A stretch of 64,000 bases of DNA. It comes from Diaporthe sp. PMI_573 (taxonomy: Eukaryota; Ascomycota; Sordariomycetes; Diaporthales; Diaporthaceae). Numbering within the stretch: position 1 is the stretch's first letter; every line of letters begins with the position of its first letter. Below the pieces are notes generated by a model. That model was not told the origin of the DNA. It did not search any database and saw only the letters and a program-made list of their open reading frames with translations. Shown here piece by piece: positions 52,987 through 64,000 of the stretch. The stretch is from positions 930,001 through 994,000 of the forward strand of contig JAJTUP010000006.1 of NCBI GenBank assembly GCA_021399435.1, read 5' to 3'. Made by a program: the position numbers and the translations under genes.

Positions 52987-55017
52987 TCATCTGCACCAAC
53001 CGTGGGGTATATCGCCGTCTTCATCCACAGCAAAGACAGTATAATAGTTGCGGTTGATAACGACCAAGAATCTATCATCACCGAGAATTGCCACCGCGCG
53101 AGCGAAGGGACTCGGTAGACCAGACGCCCCCGGACAGTCCATAACGTGATCTCCTTCCCAGTTGCACTGACCGCCAAAGAATAACAGCATGTAGCATAGG
53201 CCAGTAGCAGCACAAAGGTCTGGTATTGAGGCAGGGACGCCTGGAGCGCGAATTATATCATATTTTGGCTTTCCTTGTTCCAGTGTTTCGATCATAGTTC
53301 GGAGCCGCTGTGAAGGGACCACATTGCTGTCAACAATTTCCAGCGATGCGGCGGATCCCATCATGCTTTCCATGGCTCTTTCAAACGATTGATCCCCGGG
53401 TGCCGCATCCGGAGCTGCTTCAAGGCTGCCAGGGCTTGGTGGTGGCCCGACAACCAAAAGGGGGCAGGGTCGTATGCGTGGCGCTTCTGGGTCGGCGTAT
53501 TGAAGTACCAGTTGATCATTCCAGATTGAACACTTCTCGGCATCAGTATTGCGCGGTGCTTGGAACCTTGAAGCCCCGAATGATTTGCTAATGGTGTTAA
53601 ATGTGACTCCGCTGAGTTGGACTCCATTTTCAGTTGGGGCCTCGTGCTCCAGCAGCTGGTACGTCCCGTGTGCATCAATCATCTGAGCGTCAAATACAAC
53701 GGAGAGGCGTCTCTCGGGTGGAACGCTATAGGTGAAGATCCGACAACACCGTTTGTTCCTGAACTCGCACACCCAGAGATCGTCAGGGTTGAGGTTTCTG
53801 TCGTCGAATGTTGCCAGAAAAAACACGTCCTTGTCCCTGGGATGGAACATGACTGTCAAATTATGTAGTTCAAAATTTGATAAAGGTCTTTTGAGGATAT
53901 TTCTACGCCTTGCAGGTCCTCGATCCTCGTCTTCGTCTTGCGGCATGGCTGTATCAATATCTTCCAATCCGTGACCAAATGACCAGAGCAGCAACTCGCC
54001 ACTCTGACTGACAATCACAACCGAGTGATGTCTCGTAAAGCATTTGGTTGGCAGATTCTGCAGAGTGACGCGATCGACGGCCCGGGAGCTCAAGTCCCAT
54101 GCGTACCTAATGGCAACATTAGTATGATATGGGACCGTTTACGTATTTTGCACATACAGAACTCTCTCCCTTACCAATCTCGCTACGACGAGATCGCTTC
54201 CAAGTGCCCAAAGTACCAACTTGATCCCCTTGGTCCGCATAGAGGGCAGGAAAAGTTCCCATCGCCTATGTGCATGAAAATCATGTACGATTATCGAGTG
54301 TGCCCATTCGCCAGGGGCTGGCATCAATTGCCAAGCAAGGCGGCCATCAGAGTAGAGGTATCTGCTCACAGCATTGCCCGAGTTATCATCTGGAGTGGTG
54401 GAGGCTCCTGACGTCGGCCCGAGGTGCAGAGATCCGGAGCAAGTGAGATCCTTGAATGTTCGGCCTCGCTGTAAGCCTTCAACGCGATCCATGGCAAATT
54501 TTCCATCGGCATTTTTCAAAAATCCACACGTAAGCCTTGCATGCGGAAAAGGAGTTAGTGGGCTCCTTCCCCGGGGGAAACAGAGGAGCGACACTTGCCT
54601 GGTTCGGAATCTCCCGGAATCTCTCAGATGCCGCCTCCTAATTGCTTGGTGAAGCAGCTCCGACTTGTCGCACATCTTATCGAAGTGAGCCGGGAAGTAC
54701 TTTTTGAGTAGATCGTCGGTTAGCTGCCTGCATTGCAGAAGTAGACATCTCCATTGCCGGCAGACGTTGGTGCAGTAGTAAATATCTGTGATTCCGAGCA
54801 GGTCGACAATCTGGAGTTGAATCTCGTGTGGCAGCTGAGCCCCAGAGACCTTGGAGGTGCCACAGAGGATATCAAACCTGTACTCCAAGCGTCTCCGAGC
54901 GTTTTGGAAGCATGGAAGCTCGTCGTCGCCCAGGCGTTCAGCGATACCAATAATGACTTGCTCCCTAGTGTCGGAACTGGCCAGGTCGAAGGCTCGAAGG
55001 AGCTTGGCTGCCATCAT
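52987..55017 (-). CDS. F-box protein of unknown target
   Basis: Likely substrate adaptor of an SCF ubiquitin ligase. Two exons, 54158-55017 and 52987-54106, with a 51-bp intron (GTATGT...CATTAG), give 659 aa. The F-box spans about residues 61-108 (LPHEIQLQIVDLLGITDIYY, then CRQWRCLLLQCRQLTDDLL). The rest resembles the beta-rich repeat region of fungal F-box proteins, with stretches such as SRYLYSDGRLAWQLMPAP and SGELLLWSFGHGLEDID, but I do not recognise a named domain. The two tandem ATGs at 55017/55014 are the assumed start; a CTTTTAG acceptor-like word just upstream leaves open a short 5' exon. It is convergent with the mannosyltransferase gene (125 bp apart). Confidence 0.85.
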
Positions 55018-55486
55018 GGTCCATGTTGTTGTGTATCTAAAAGGCAAGATTACGTTAGAGGACCCTCACACAGAATCTCAAATGTGGCAGGGATGCAGGA
55101 GCTGCTGGACAAGAATAGCAGACGCGATGTCAATATTCCGTCGATGAATGCATGAGAGACCGTACTTCTGGCGTTCGTCACATATCAGGTCTGGTCGGTT
55201 GACCTTCGTGCTTGGTAGTGTACTTCAGCTGATTGTCTTGACCTTGGGATCTGGTGACCTTGGGCTGTGAGACAGTTGCAGTCAGTGGACCTGGCAAGCA
55301 GGGCAGCTGTGGACACCTTGGGTAGTGTAGGTACGTACCCTGGGCCTCGGTATCCCTATGTCCTTATCTAATCAGCGCAGCTCCGAGCTCCGGCCTCTTG
55401 AGCCCAATGACACAATATGGCGAATCTCGGATCCCCTGGACTCTCTCCTCTCCCCTTAACAAACTGCAAACCATCGACACAACATC

Positions 55487-57307
55487 ATGGCTGGCGCCAC
55501 CAAGAGCGGTGGTAAACACCAGCCTCCTCCTCCTCCTCCTCCTCCGAACAAGGCCAGCGAGAGCACAGATCCCCTGCTCCAACCATCCTCATCCTCCACC
55601 GAGGACGACGCCTCCTCCGTCCTCAGCAGCTCGGCCTCTTCCTACCGCTCCGACTCACCAAGTCCCTCCTACAGGCACAGGCGCCGTGCTGCCGTCATAA
55701 CGAAACGAAATGTCTCTTTCATCGGTGCCATCTTGGCTGCGCTCTGCGCTGGCTCCATAACAGCCTTCTCGCTGTACGGCCATCTCTTCCAGGAGCGCCT
55801 GCACTACACCCAGTACCAAGTCAACGGCATCTCCATCGTTGCTAGTTTCGCGCTTTATATATTGGTCCCTTTCTTCGGCTACATCTGCGATCGCGCTGGG
55901 CCTGCGCCGCTGGCCGGGTTCTCGGCAGTGCTGTTCGGGGTTGGCTATGGCCTGGCTGCAGGACTCTACAAACAGGGCGAGGCAGGAGGCGGCTCAAAGC
56001 CAGGGAAGCTCTCCTATGCCCTGATGATCGTCGCTTTCGTCTGCATTGGAATGGGCTCTTGCGCCCTCTATATTAGTTCGGTCACCACGTGTGCCAAGAA
56101 CTTCGGGAAGGGCAAGCATCGAGGGTTAGCGCTAGCCATGCCTATCACAGCTGTTGGTCTCTCCGGCATGTGGCAGAGTCAAGTGGGCAGCCGCTTGCTG
56201 TATGAGCGCAACCCTGACGGAAGCAAAGGAGATGTGAATGTTTTCTACTTCTTCATCTTCCTGGCGATCTTGTTGTTTGTGGTGGGCACCATCGGGAGTT
56301 TCACCATGAAGGTCATCGATGAGCAGGACCTCATCGACGAAGCCGTGGAGGAGCTCGAGAGGAGTGGCCTTCTCGATGGAAGCGCACTCTTCACCCCGGG
56401 ACGCACGTCGGCCGGTGGCTATGGCACGATCGAGAGGTCCAACCCGCTGGAGGACGAGGAGGACGCGCGCCTGTTGGACCCGGCCGCGGATCTCGAGGAT
56501 GACCCAAATTTCAAGAAGAACTGGGTTCTCAATGCGGAGACCCGAAGGTTCCTGAATGATCACACAATGTGGTTTCTTGCAGCCGGATTCTTCTGCACTA
56601 TCGGCCCCGGAGAGGCTTTCATCAACAACATGGGCACCGTCATCAAGACGTTGTATCCGCCTACTGCCATTCTCATTGGCTCGTCGACATCAGCTGCAAC
56701 ACACGTTTCGATCATTTGTGCTACAAGCACAGTCGTTCGGCTTCTCATAGGGGCCCTGACGGATCTCCTGGCGCCGACGCCTGTGTCACAATACGTGCAG
56801 ATTCCTTCAGGCCAGCCTGCTCGCACGATTCTCCACCGGATGAAATTTTCCATTTCTCGTGTCACGTTCCTACTCTTCTTCGCACTTCTCATGTCCATAG
56901 GCTTGGCCGTACTGGCCTCAGGCGCGATACAGAATCACGGTGAGCGATTTTGGATCGTGTCCAGCCTCATTGGGGCCGGGTATGGAGCACTTTTCAGTAT
57001 TACTCCGATTATTGTGACAATAATCTGGGGTGTCGAGAACTTCGGTACAAACTGGGGCATTGTGGCGACTTTCCCAGCACTGGGGAACACACTTTGGGGC
57101 TTGGTCTACTCCGCCGTCTACCAAGCTGGCGCAGAGAAGAGCCCCAATCCCCCAGAGGCAGGAAATGGCGATCTCTTCTGCTACGGGACGCAGTGCTATG
57201 CCGCCGCTTACTGGGCGATGGCAATCAGTGTCTGGATCTCTTGCCTACTGGTGCTCTGGGCCTGGAAGGGAAAGAATGGTTGGTCCCAGCGCGGCATTGT
57301 GATTTGA
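55487..57307 (+). CDS. mch1: Mch1-like MFS transporter (monocarboxylate-transporter homologue)
   Basis: Intronless, 606 aa, 12 predicted membrane segments. The N-terminus is cytosolic with a polyproline run (eight Pro at 13-20) and a Ser-rich segment before TM1 (FIGAILAALCAGSITAFSLY). Other landmarks are VPFFGYICDRAGPAPLAGF, YALMIVAFVCIGMGSCALY, FGKGKHRGLALAMPITAVG and WFLAAGFFCTIGPGEAFINN. The acidic loop between TM6 and TM7 carries DEEDARLLDPAADLEDDP. The arrangement matches the fungal Mch1/nodulin-like group. Yeast Mch1 resembles monocarboxylate permeases but does not transport monocarboxylates, and it localises to the vacuole; the substrate here is unknown. It is divergent from the F-box gene, with about 470 bp between starts. 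Confidence 0.87.
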   Translation: MAGATKSGGKHQPPPPPPPPNKASESTDPLLQPSSSSTEDDASSVLSSSASSYRSDSPSPSYRHRRRAAVITKRNVSFIGAILAALCAGSITAFSLYGHLFQERLHYTQYQVNGISIVASFALYILVPFFGYICDRAGPAPLAGFSAVLFGVGYGLAAGLYKQGEAGGGSKPGKLSYALMIVAFVCIGMGSCALYISSVTTCAKNFGKGKHRGLALAMPITAVGLSGMWQSQVGSRLLYERNPDGSKGDVNVFYFFIFLAILLFVVGTIGSFTMKVIDEQDLIDEAVEELERSGLLDGSALFTPGRTSAGGYGTIERSNPLEDEEDARLLDPAADLEDDPNFKKNWVLNAETRRFLNDHTMWFLAAGFFCTIGPGEAFINNMGTVIKTLYPPTAILIGSSTSAATHVSIICATSTVVRLLIGALTDLLAPTPVSQYVQIPSGQPARTILHRMKFSISRVTFLLFFALLMSIGLAVLASGAIQNHGERFWIVSSLIGAGYGALFSITPIIVTIIWGVENFGTNWGIVATFPALGNTLWGLVYSAVYQAGAEKSPNPPEAGNGDLFCYGTQCYAAAYWAMAISVWISCLLVLWAWKGKNGWSQRGIVI

Positions 57308-57536
57308 TGTCAGAGTTGCCTAGAAGTCTTTCACTTGAGTTGCATTTCCTTTCCCACATTTTCATCTCGACAAGCAGTTCAGAATCATTTTCTTATGTCA
57401 AAACACGCATCAGTTGGGCGTTCGGGGCTGCAAGACATTTGGTGATTGTTCATGTATTCGAGCCAGAAAGACCTATGATCTTGGATATATATCGACGACT
57501 GCTTATCCCATGCGTTTCATAAATAGATCTGTAAAT

Positions 57537-58613
57537 CTATGAGGTCTCCTTGTTGTCCTTGGTCTCTGCCACAAGCTTCTCGATCTCCCACAGGATCTCA
57601 GACTTCCGCGTCTGGCCGCACCAGCTCCCCTCAACCGCGTTCACGGCGATCGTGTTCCACTCATCCACGCTGAGGTTGAAAGCCTCCTGCACGGCCAAGT
57701 AGTTATCCAGGATATAACCGCCAAAGTAGGCCGGGTCGTCGCTGGAGATGCTGAATCGTACGCCTTTTTCCAGGAATGTCCGGATTGGCACTTCGCTGAC
57801 CTTGGTGACGCCCCTCAACACCACGTTGGACAGCGGGCACACGCTCAGCATCACCCTCTCCCGCGCTAACCTCTCCATCACAGCCTCGTCGTGCCTCGCA
57901 TTCACACCGTGGTCGATCCGCGACACCTTCAGCTCGTCCAGCGCCTCGGTGATGTACGCCGCGGGGCCCTCCTCGCCCGCGTGCGCGGTAAGCCGTACGC
58001 CTTCCTTTCCCGCCAGGGCGAACGCCTCCTTCCACACCGAGGGCGGGCTGTCCTTCTCGGTCGAGCACAGGCCCATGCCCGCCAGCGTGCCGTCGCGGAA
58101 GTGGCCCGCGTCGCGCATGGTCTCGAAGCAGGCGACCGACTCGGGCACGGGCAGGTGCCTCAGCAGGCACGGGATGAGCAGGCTCGTGACGCCCAGCACT
58201 TCCTCGGCGCGCCTTCTCGCCTTGGTGAACCCGCCCACGACCGTCTCGTACTTGACCCCGCGGTTGACGTGGACCTGCGGGTCGAAGAAGACCTCTGCGT
58301 GCCGGACCCCCTGGGCCGCGGCCTTCTCAAAGTACGCGTAGGCCAGGTCCTCAAAGTCCGACTCGTGGATCAGCACCGTGAAGCCGATGTAGTAGTAGTG
58401 CAGGAAGTCGTCCAGGGACGAGAAGCGGCTGTAGCGCTCGTACAGGGCCGCCGGGGACGCGAAGGAAGGGTCCTCGGCGGCCGGTGGCAGGGCGATCTTG
58501 TTGCGCTCCGAGAGCTTGAAGAGCAGCTCCGGGCTGAGCGAGCCCTCGAGGTGCATGTGGTGCTCGCACTTGGGCAGGGCCTCCAGGAAGTCATGCAGGT
58601 TGTTCTTGGCCAT
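57537..58613 (-). CDS. aah1: Adenine deaminase (Aah1 type)
   Basis: Converts adenine to hypoxanthine in purine salvage. Intronless, 358 aa, close to yeast Aah1 (347 aa). The adenosine/adenine deaminase fold has its zinc ligands and catalytic residues in place: His19-x-His21 in EHHMHLEGS, His211 and Glu214 in TAHAGEE, His235 in IDHG, and Asp292-Asp293 in SSDDPAYFGGY. The CPLSNV motif is at about 259-264. The fungal adenine-deaminase subgroup differs from true adenosine deaminase by shorter length and this DDPAYFGGY loop; substrate assignment rests on that resemblance. No targeting signal is seen, so it is probably cytosolic. It is convergent with the Mch1-like gene. Confidence 0.92.
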   Translation of the reverse strand: MAKNNLHDFLEALPKCEHHMHLEGSLSPELLFKLSERNKIALPPAAEDPSFASPAALYERYSRFSSLDDFLHYYYIGFTVLIHESDFEDLAYAYFEKAAAQGVRHAEVFFDPQVHVNRGVKYETVVGGFTKARRRAEEVLGVTSLLIPCLLRHLPVPESVACFETMRDAGHFRDGTLAGMGLCSTEKDSPPSVWKEAFALAGKEGVRLTAHAGEEGPAAYITEALDELKVSRIDHGVNARHDEAVMERLARERVMLSVCPLSNVVLRGVTKVSEVPIRTFLEKGVRFSISSDDPAYFGGYILDNYLAVQEAFNLSVDEWNTIAVNAVEGSWCGQTRKSEILWEIEKLVAETKDNKETS

Positions 58614-61600
58614 CTTGGATCTTTGGGTGTGTAGGCCAGGTGGCTTGGGGTTTGTGCTTCACCGGTTGACCGGGTATCTCTTTGGATCTCTTGAGACACA
58701 GTCTGTGTAACGCCTTGCCTGTGAGCACACGACTTGTGAGACTGTCTTGTGGCGATTTCTAACGACGGCTTGTATCGTTCACGCCTCGGTCGAGACTCGT
58801 GTTGTCCACCCCGTTTTCACTGAATCGGTAAACGGATTGACTGACTCAAATTGGGCCGGCGATGAGGAGGACTTTCAGGAGAACCGGCAGGATTTATTTC
58901 ACTTAACAGATTGCTGCTGTATCGATGAGACAGAAGCAATGGTGTAGAAGTCAAAGATTCACTATCTGGAAGACGGCTGCAGAATTTTCCTATTCTTCTC
59001 CATTTGGTGGTGGTCTTCGCCTTTCGTCGCCCTCTAGCTCGCTGTCGTCCCTAATCCACTTTGCAGGGACCCGGCGACCGCCGGCTCTCGACCCTGAGCC
59101 CGAGCCTGGAGCTGCCGGCCCGCGGTGCTAATGAAGAAATGATCGGACGCTGCTGTCATCCTTGCAGGTATGCTGAGTCGCCCCCGGGAAATCCGACCTG
59201 GACGCATTTCGGGGGGCTGGGCAGGAAGGGGACAGCGCTTGCTGAGGCATCGTCAAAATATCTCGAACCGCGGAGACCTTGTGATGTCTATTGTCGCCGA
59301 CAGTCACAGCCTTGCCTGCGTCCATGCCAAGCCACGTTCAGGGGCACAGGGGCAGGATCCGAGCGTGCCGATTGTCGACAGTCCATCACAACGATAGTGA
59401 CAGGTCAGGTTGTTTGCATACACCCCTCCCCCCGATTCCCTCCTGCTAAATCCCCAACTTTTTTCTCGGCACGTTCCATTCCCGCCCCAGCCCGGCCGGG
59501 TAACACACGTGTAGCTGAAGTTTGCGGACGGGCACTACGCGAATCAGCCACATAATAAAAAGCCATAGCAGCAATAATAAGACTGTGAGAGAAGCCCAAC
59601 GTCGATGCCGTGCATGGCATGGGCATGGGCAGGGCTTGTCAGCCCGTCATCTTCCAATCTCCGGGAGCGCTCCTCTTCGCTTTCGGAAATATCGCCACCG
59701 CCCAACTTCACCCCAAGGTTGCGCTGTCAAGGACAACGCTGCCAGTCAACGGACGGCCAATGCCACCTGTCAGCAAGCCCAAGAGGTGGGCTCCCTGTCG
59801 CCGGGCTTCCGACGGGTTGAGCACGAGCTAGGAACGCACATCGTACGGTCTACAAAGCAGACTAGTTAGGTGTGGTGCGCATTGCCCGCCCGAGAGGAGA
59901 CTTGTAAAGCCGGTCACATAGAGTCTCCTCTGTGCAAGGAACATCGCCAATACTACCGGCGCCGTCGTCGTCAGCAGAAACAGCTGGTGGAGGCAGGTCT
60001 TGGCGCAAGGGAAGTGGGACGACGCAGGATTCCCCAGGATGGCAAGCCTCCATCGAAACTGCGGGCACGACTCACGATGGCGCGTTTGGAGCACCTCCCC
60101 TATCGGCAGTCTGTCTGCAAGGTGACCAGTGCTCTGAGGGAGGCAGGCGTGACAGCACTATCCCCTTTTCCCTCCCTGGACGCGTCCCACGGCAATGGAT
60201 TTGCCTGGCCGCCGGTCGCATGGCGACCCGGACGCTGGCAGGGAAGATGCCGGCGGCCACTGGGGACCAAGGCAGGCAGATTGTCAGGCTGCTCAATGCG
60301 AGCCCAGCCCAGCCATGCAAGACAGACCACCCATTTGTGGCGTGCTGTAATAAACACAAAGGTTATTTGTGCGTGCGCACAGGTCCGCGTGTGATCCGTT
60401 TCAACGTCGCATATACGATAAGGTTGCGGCTGGTTCTGCCAATGAGTCTGGTTGCCTGCATCTTACCCGCTGGTCCGCTTGCGATTGGAACCGTTTAAGC
60501 TCTGGCAGAATTCTCTTAGGACGTGCGAGCGCGACTGCAACGGCAACATCAGTCCAGCTTAGTGGCGGTAGTGGCACGACTGGCGCGGCAGCATCGACGT
60601 CTGTCTAGGTACTGTACAAAGTACCTGCCATCCCATCATTGCCCGGGTGCGAAAGCTTCTACCGGCTAGGCCGGCCTGTCAAGGACCTGTCACGCAGAGC
60701 TTCACGTGGGCCAGAAGTGTTGGCGAGCCCCGACCCGAGCGCGTCACAGTGGTATCGCTGTGTGATATGGTTCGAGCAGACATGTGCGCAATGTGCGGCA
60801 CGCAAAAGAGAGAGTGAGGACCAAGGCAACAAGACATGAGAACGCCGAAATACGGGATTGGTCTGCTTGGCCAGGTCAAAGATGCCAACCGAGGACGTGC
60901 TCATGAACACCCATGAGAGCCACACCCCAGCTAGGCCTTGCAGGAGCTAAAATTCTCCGTGAGGTCTCTCATGCCATGGCCAATGCGACTTTTCTCCTTG
61001 ATGGATCTCGAAGACTGCGGCGAACAAGCAGAGGCACTGGGCCGCCAGGCCCGAGCGTGCGGCAAGCCAAGCCAGAAACATCAGGCCAAACCTCCGTGGT
61101 AAGAGAAACATCGGCTCAACGGTCAATGGCTTTTGCTTGGCAGTTCCTGCCGATTCGAGTTTCAACCTTTTTCATGACACATGCCATAGGCTTTCGGAAC
61201 CTGTCAACGTCGTGACGTGGTAGGTTTCGAGGCACGGAGGAGAGATAAGAGCAGCTCAGGGGCTTGCAAAACAGACAACACTCCAATGAAGCCATCATGA
61301 CCGCCATGGTTGCCTCGTTTGCCGGCATCCTATCTGTAACAATATCTTGTTACAGGTCAAAGGAGAGAAGAATTCGTATCTGCAGGGCCTCAATTGGACC
61401 AGGCATTCATACCATGGCGGTGACGGTGAGGTACCAAACAAGCCGCAGGTCTGCATAAGCGACAGGCTCTATAAGCCGTTGATGCGCCGCAATCGAAGAT
61501 TTTGGCTCGGGAATGTAAGCTTGTGAACAAGCCTGTCAGCATGTTTCTGCCCTATACCACTAACATGCTTGTTGGTATACCGGCCGCGCCTACACCGGGG

Positions 61601-64000
61601 TTCCCAAGATGGGGACCCTCTGAGTATCTTCACCAATGCACAGGAGACTTCCATTCAATAGAGTTTGCTGGATTCTACAGTTCAATATACGGAACCACTT
61701 AGGTCCATCGTAGTCTTGCACACGGGTTTGAGTATATTGGCTCCGATACCCGAAACATTCATGGCCTTGCAGCAGTAGGCGCGCAAGATCTGACGACATG
61801 TAATGATGTTTCGACAGGACACTACCGAGCCTTGAAGATGATATGTCGCAAGCACATCTGACATGGAGGACGGACGGGTATCTCCAACCTAGATTTTGAC
61901 CTGGCTATTATTCGGTTGATACGTAGGTTAGATTTGCCAGAAAAGTACTGGACAGCCCGGTCAGAGTTGCAGCGCTTGTTCATCCCTCGAGGGAGCGGTT
62001 GTGGGTTGCGGTGCTGCATTGTGTAGATGAAACCTGGGGTATAAGAAACACAGGGGTATCTCGACAAGCAGCGGCTTACGCCCAGGTGTCGACCAAGGGG
62101 CTGGAGGAATGCCGGACGTGGAAATGACCTGATAACAGGATTAGCGAGGCATTCCTGGATCGAATCGCCATGACTTTGGCACGAGGCCTGCAAATTGCAA
62201 CTGCCATTGTATCAGACCATAGTGCCTTCTCATGTAACACGTCAATTGGTGGAATTCATCAAGCCGCATTCAGTTCAGCGACGGAAGCCAAGCAAGGGCC
62301 TCAGACAAGTTATTCGAGGCGCAACGGCCACATCGCTTAGACGACTACACAGAAGTTAGGTGACTGTGGCTGACCGCCAGGAAGGCTGGATATGCTTTCT
62401 GAGACGGCAAGAGCCAGACTGGGACCGGTGGTCCCTGGACGAGACGCACTGACGACAAGGCGGCCCCAACCGCTGGTACCATATTACACAGTAGTACGGT
62501 AACTCTACTGGATCTCGGATGTCCCCCAACAAAGCTCAGCATCGCTGCTTTTGGAATTGTGGATGATTCCTTGTCGGAGCGTAACCAAGACCAGTCCGAA
62601 CTGTGGGCGAAGCGCCCGAGTGGCTCACGTGCTCAAAAACCCACACGGCGGCCCGACGTGGTGGTGCGAAGTCACCGGCACCCACGACCAGACGCAGTTA
62701 GCAGTCCGCGGTCGTCGCTCACTGCGTCTGCACTACACACAGTATCTGCCGTGAGCAAGAAAGATGTCGGTCACGACTCATGCCCGTTGCAAAGTGGATG
62801 TGTTCGCCGAACCTTGGCCCACTCTGTCCACGCGGATCACTGCCCATGTCGGCAAGCCTTGGCCCAGGCGCGCAGTAATCACGATTCCGTCGAGAGCCGC
62901 CGGCGATCAGTGTCTCAAACAGGGCTAATGCTTGCGTGAATTTGGTGATCGGCAACGACCCCTTCTGTTTCAATACTCGGTCATCTGCGCTGGGTTCGCT
63001 CCCGTTGAGATGACGGATCTTGGACCGCGCTCCAAGAAATTGTTGCGCTTTGCACGATTTTGACAGAAATCACGAAAATCTCTCGGCTGGAACGAACAAG
63101 TGCTCTACAACGCTGTGACTGCCCCCACTAGCGTTCTGCTGGCTATGGGACACCGGCCCTACTGAGCTATTAACGGGCGGTAACAGAGTGATTGTCGATC
63201 TCTTCCCTCACGGCACGCTGGATTTTTCGGCAATCGGCTGCCTTCCAACTAGTGTCCGGGCCACAATGCTTGATCGGGCAGCTCACCCGTCACACTGTCT
63301 ATGTGTTTTGGATTGCGCCGAAGGGGCATGTCAAGGGTCGCAGTGCTTGTTGGCAAGATACTGTACTCCTCAAGATCCCCGTACGAGTGACAATCCGAGA
63401 ACCCCTGTAGTGTAGCCGCCGTCTCTAGAACGTGGGGCTATATTACAGCCATTATCGACGCCGAGGCGAGGTCGTGTATGACGTCTAAATGACGGTGGAA
63501 GCCTCTGCGACTAGGTCGGCAGCTCCTGCGTAAGACACCTGTGTGGGTTGGCTGGTTCAATTACTGTTTATGGCAATTAGGGGCTTGCTTGCGTCTTCAT
63601 TAGCAGGATAACAAGTGCTTCAAGAAATTGTGCCATAGCTGTGCAGTCTGGCCCATCAAATATGCCAGAGAGCTTATGCGCGGCAAGCGGTAGGCCGGAG
63701 CGGGAGCCAGGGTCTGCAACTTTGTGTCACCGGTTGTCGCACCAATGGCGTTTGGCATTCTGTCATGTTTCTGGATTTGGGCCTTAAGCGCCCCGACGCG
63801 TTTAAGTGAAGACTAAGGTTACCCAGTGGCGAACATCAGTGCTCGCGCTGAGAGGTTGGCCTGTAGCACAAGTTGAGTTGACTAAGCACGGCGTTGTTTT
63901 GTTGTGGTCATCAAGTTCCCTTGAGACAGCAAGAGGCCACTAGCCCTGATTGATCGACAGGTCTAACGGGCTCTAATCATGAAATGTTGCCGCCCCGCAT
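58614..64000. other. 5.4-kb stretch with no supported gene
   Basis: All open frames here are under 190 codons, are rich in Arg, Ser and Cys and overlap one another on both strands, as expected for non-coding GC-balanced DNA. I found no splice-joined domain, tRNA, rRNA or transposon signature. It may be the long upstream region or leader of a gene beyond the right edge. Confidence 0.5.

Noticed and set aside
57891..58634. 247-codon open frame on the plus strand
   Set aside because: Antisense shadow of the adenine deaminase, whose zinc and catalytic motifs are complete.
59061..60498. Overlapping plus-strand frames of 164-188 codons
   Set aside because: No recognisable domain, frames overlap each other, and both strands show similar open lengths; not supported as genes.
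1..64000. CRISPR arrays, insertion sequences or prophage
   Set aside because: The DNA is fungal nuclear in character; no regularly spaced repeats, transposase or terminal inverted repeats were seen.

Overview
The window looks like nuclear chromosomal DNA of a filamentous ascomycete (Pezizomycotina, probably a Sordariomycete; the species cannot be named from sequence alone). The evidence is short GT-AG introns of about 50-185 bp with CTAAC/CTCAC-type branch sites, a Zn2Cys6 transcription factor, a CFEM/PTH11-like receptor and a ferrichrome-type NRPS. I rebuilt the spliced gene models by eye from splice signals and reading-frame phase; there is no transcript support.

Region 1 (1-26408) is a siderophore locus. 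A very large ferrichrome/ferricrocin-type NRPS (A-T-C x3, then T-C-T-C, the SidC layout) runs off the left edge on the minus strand. It is followed by an IucB/SidF/SidL-type N5-hydroxyornithine acyltransferase (minus), a full-length ABCC/MRP-type ABC transporter (plus) and a 14-TM siderophore-iron MFS transporter (plus). Five perfect ATCWGATAA sites, the binding consensus of iron-regulatory GATA repressors (SreA/Urbs1/Fep1), lie upstream of the NRPS (four) and the MFS gene (one). The likely flow is: acylation of hydroxyornithine, assembly on the NRPS, then membrane handling by the ABC and MFS proteins. The ornithine N5-monooxygenase (SidA) is not in the window.

Region 2 (26409-32108) is mostly non-coding. 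It holds one multi-exon gene that single-frame ORF finding largely misses: a CFEM-domain, seven-TM PTH11-like receptor on the minus strand.

Region 3 (32109-45801) is a compact cluster: CocE/NonD-type hydrolase, phytanoyl-CoA-dioxygenase-like enzyme 1, Zn2Cys6 regulator, FAD monooxygenase, phytanoyl-CoA-dioxygenase-like enzyme 2 and an MFS transporter. Two divergent enzyme/dioxygenase pairs flank the regulator. A 9-mer (TCCGAGGAG) recurs in both divergent promoters and in the regulator promoter. A perfect 22-bp palindrome upstream of the regulator has an exact 11-bp half-site upstream of the MFS gene. I do not recognise the pathway; it is the best candidate here for an undescribed system.

Region 4 (46115-58613) holds ordinary genes: a SLIP-GC-like large GTPase, a GT71 (Mnn1-type) mannosyltransferase, an F-box protein, an Mch1-like MFS transporter and an adenine deaminase. 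The last 5.4 kb (58614-64000) shows no convincing gene.
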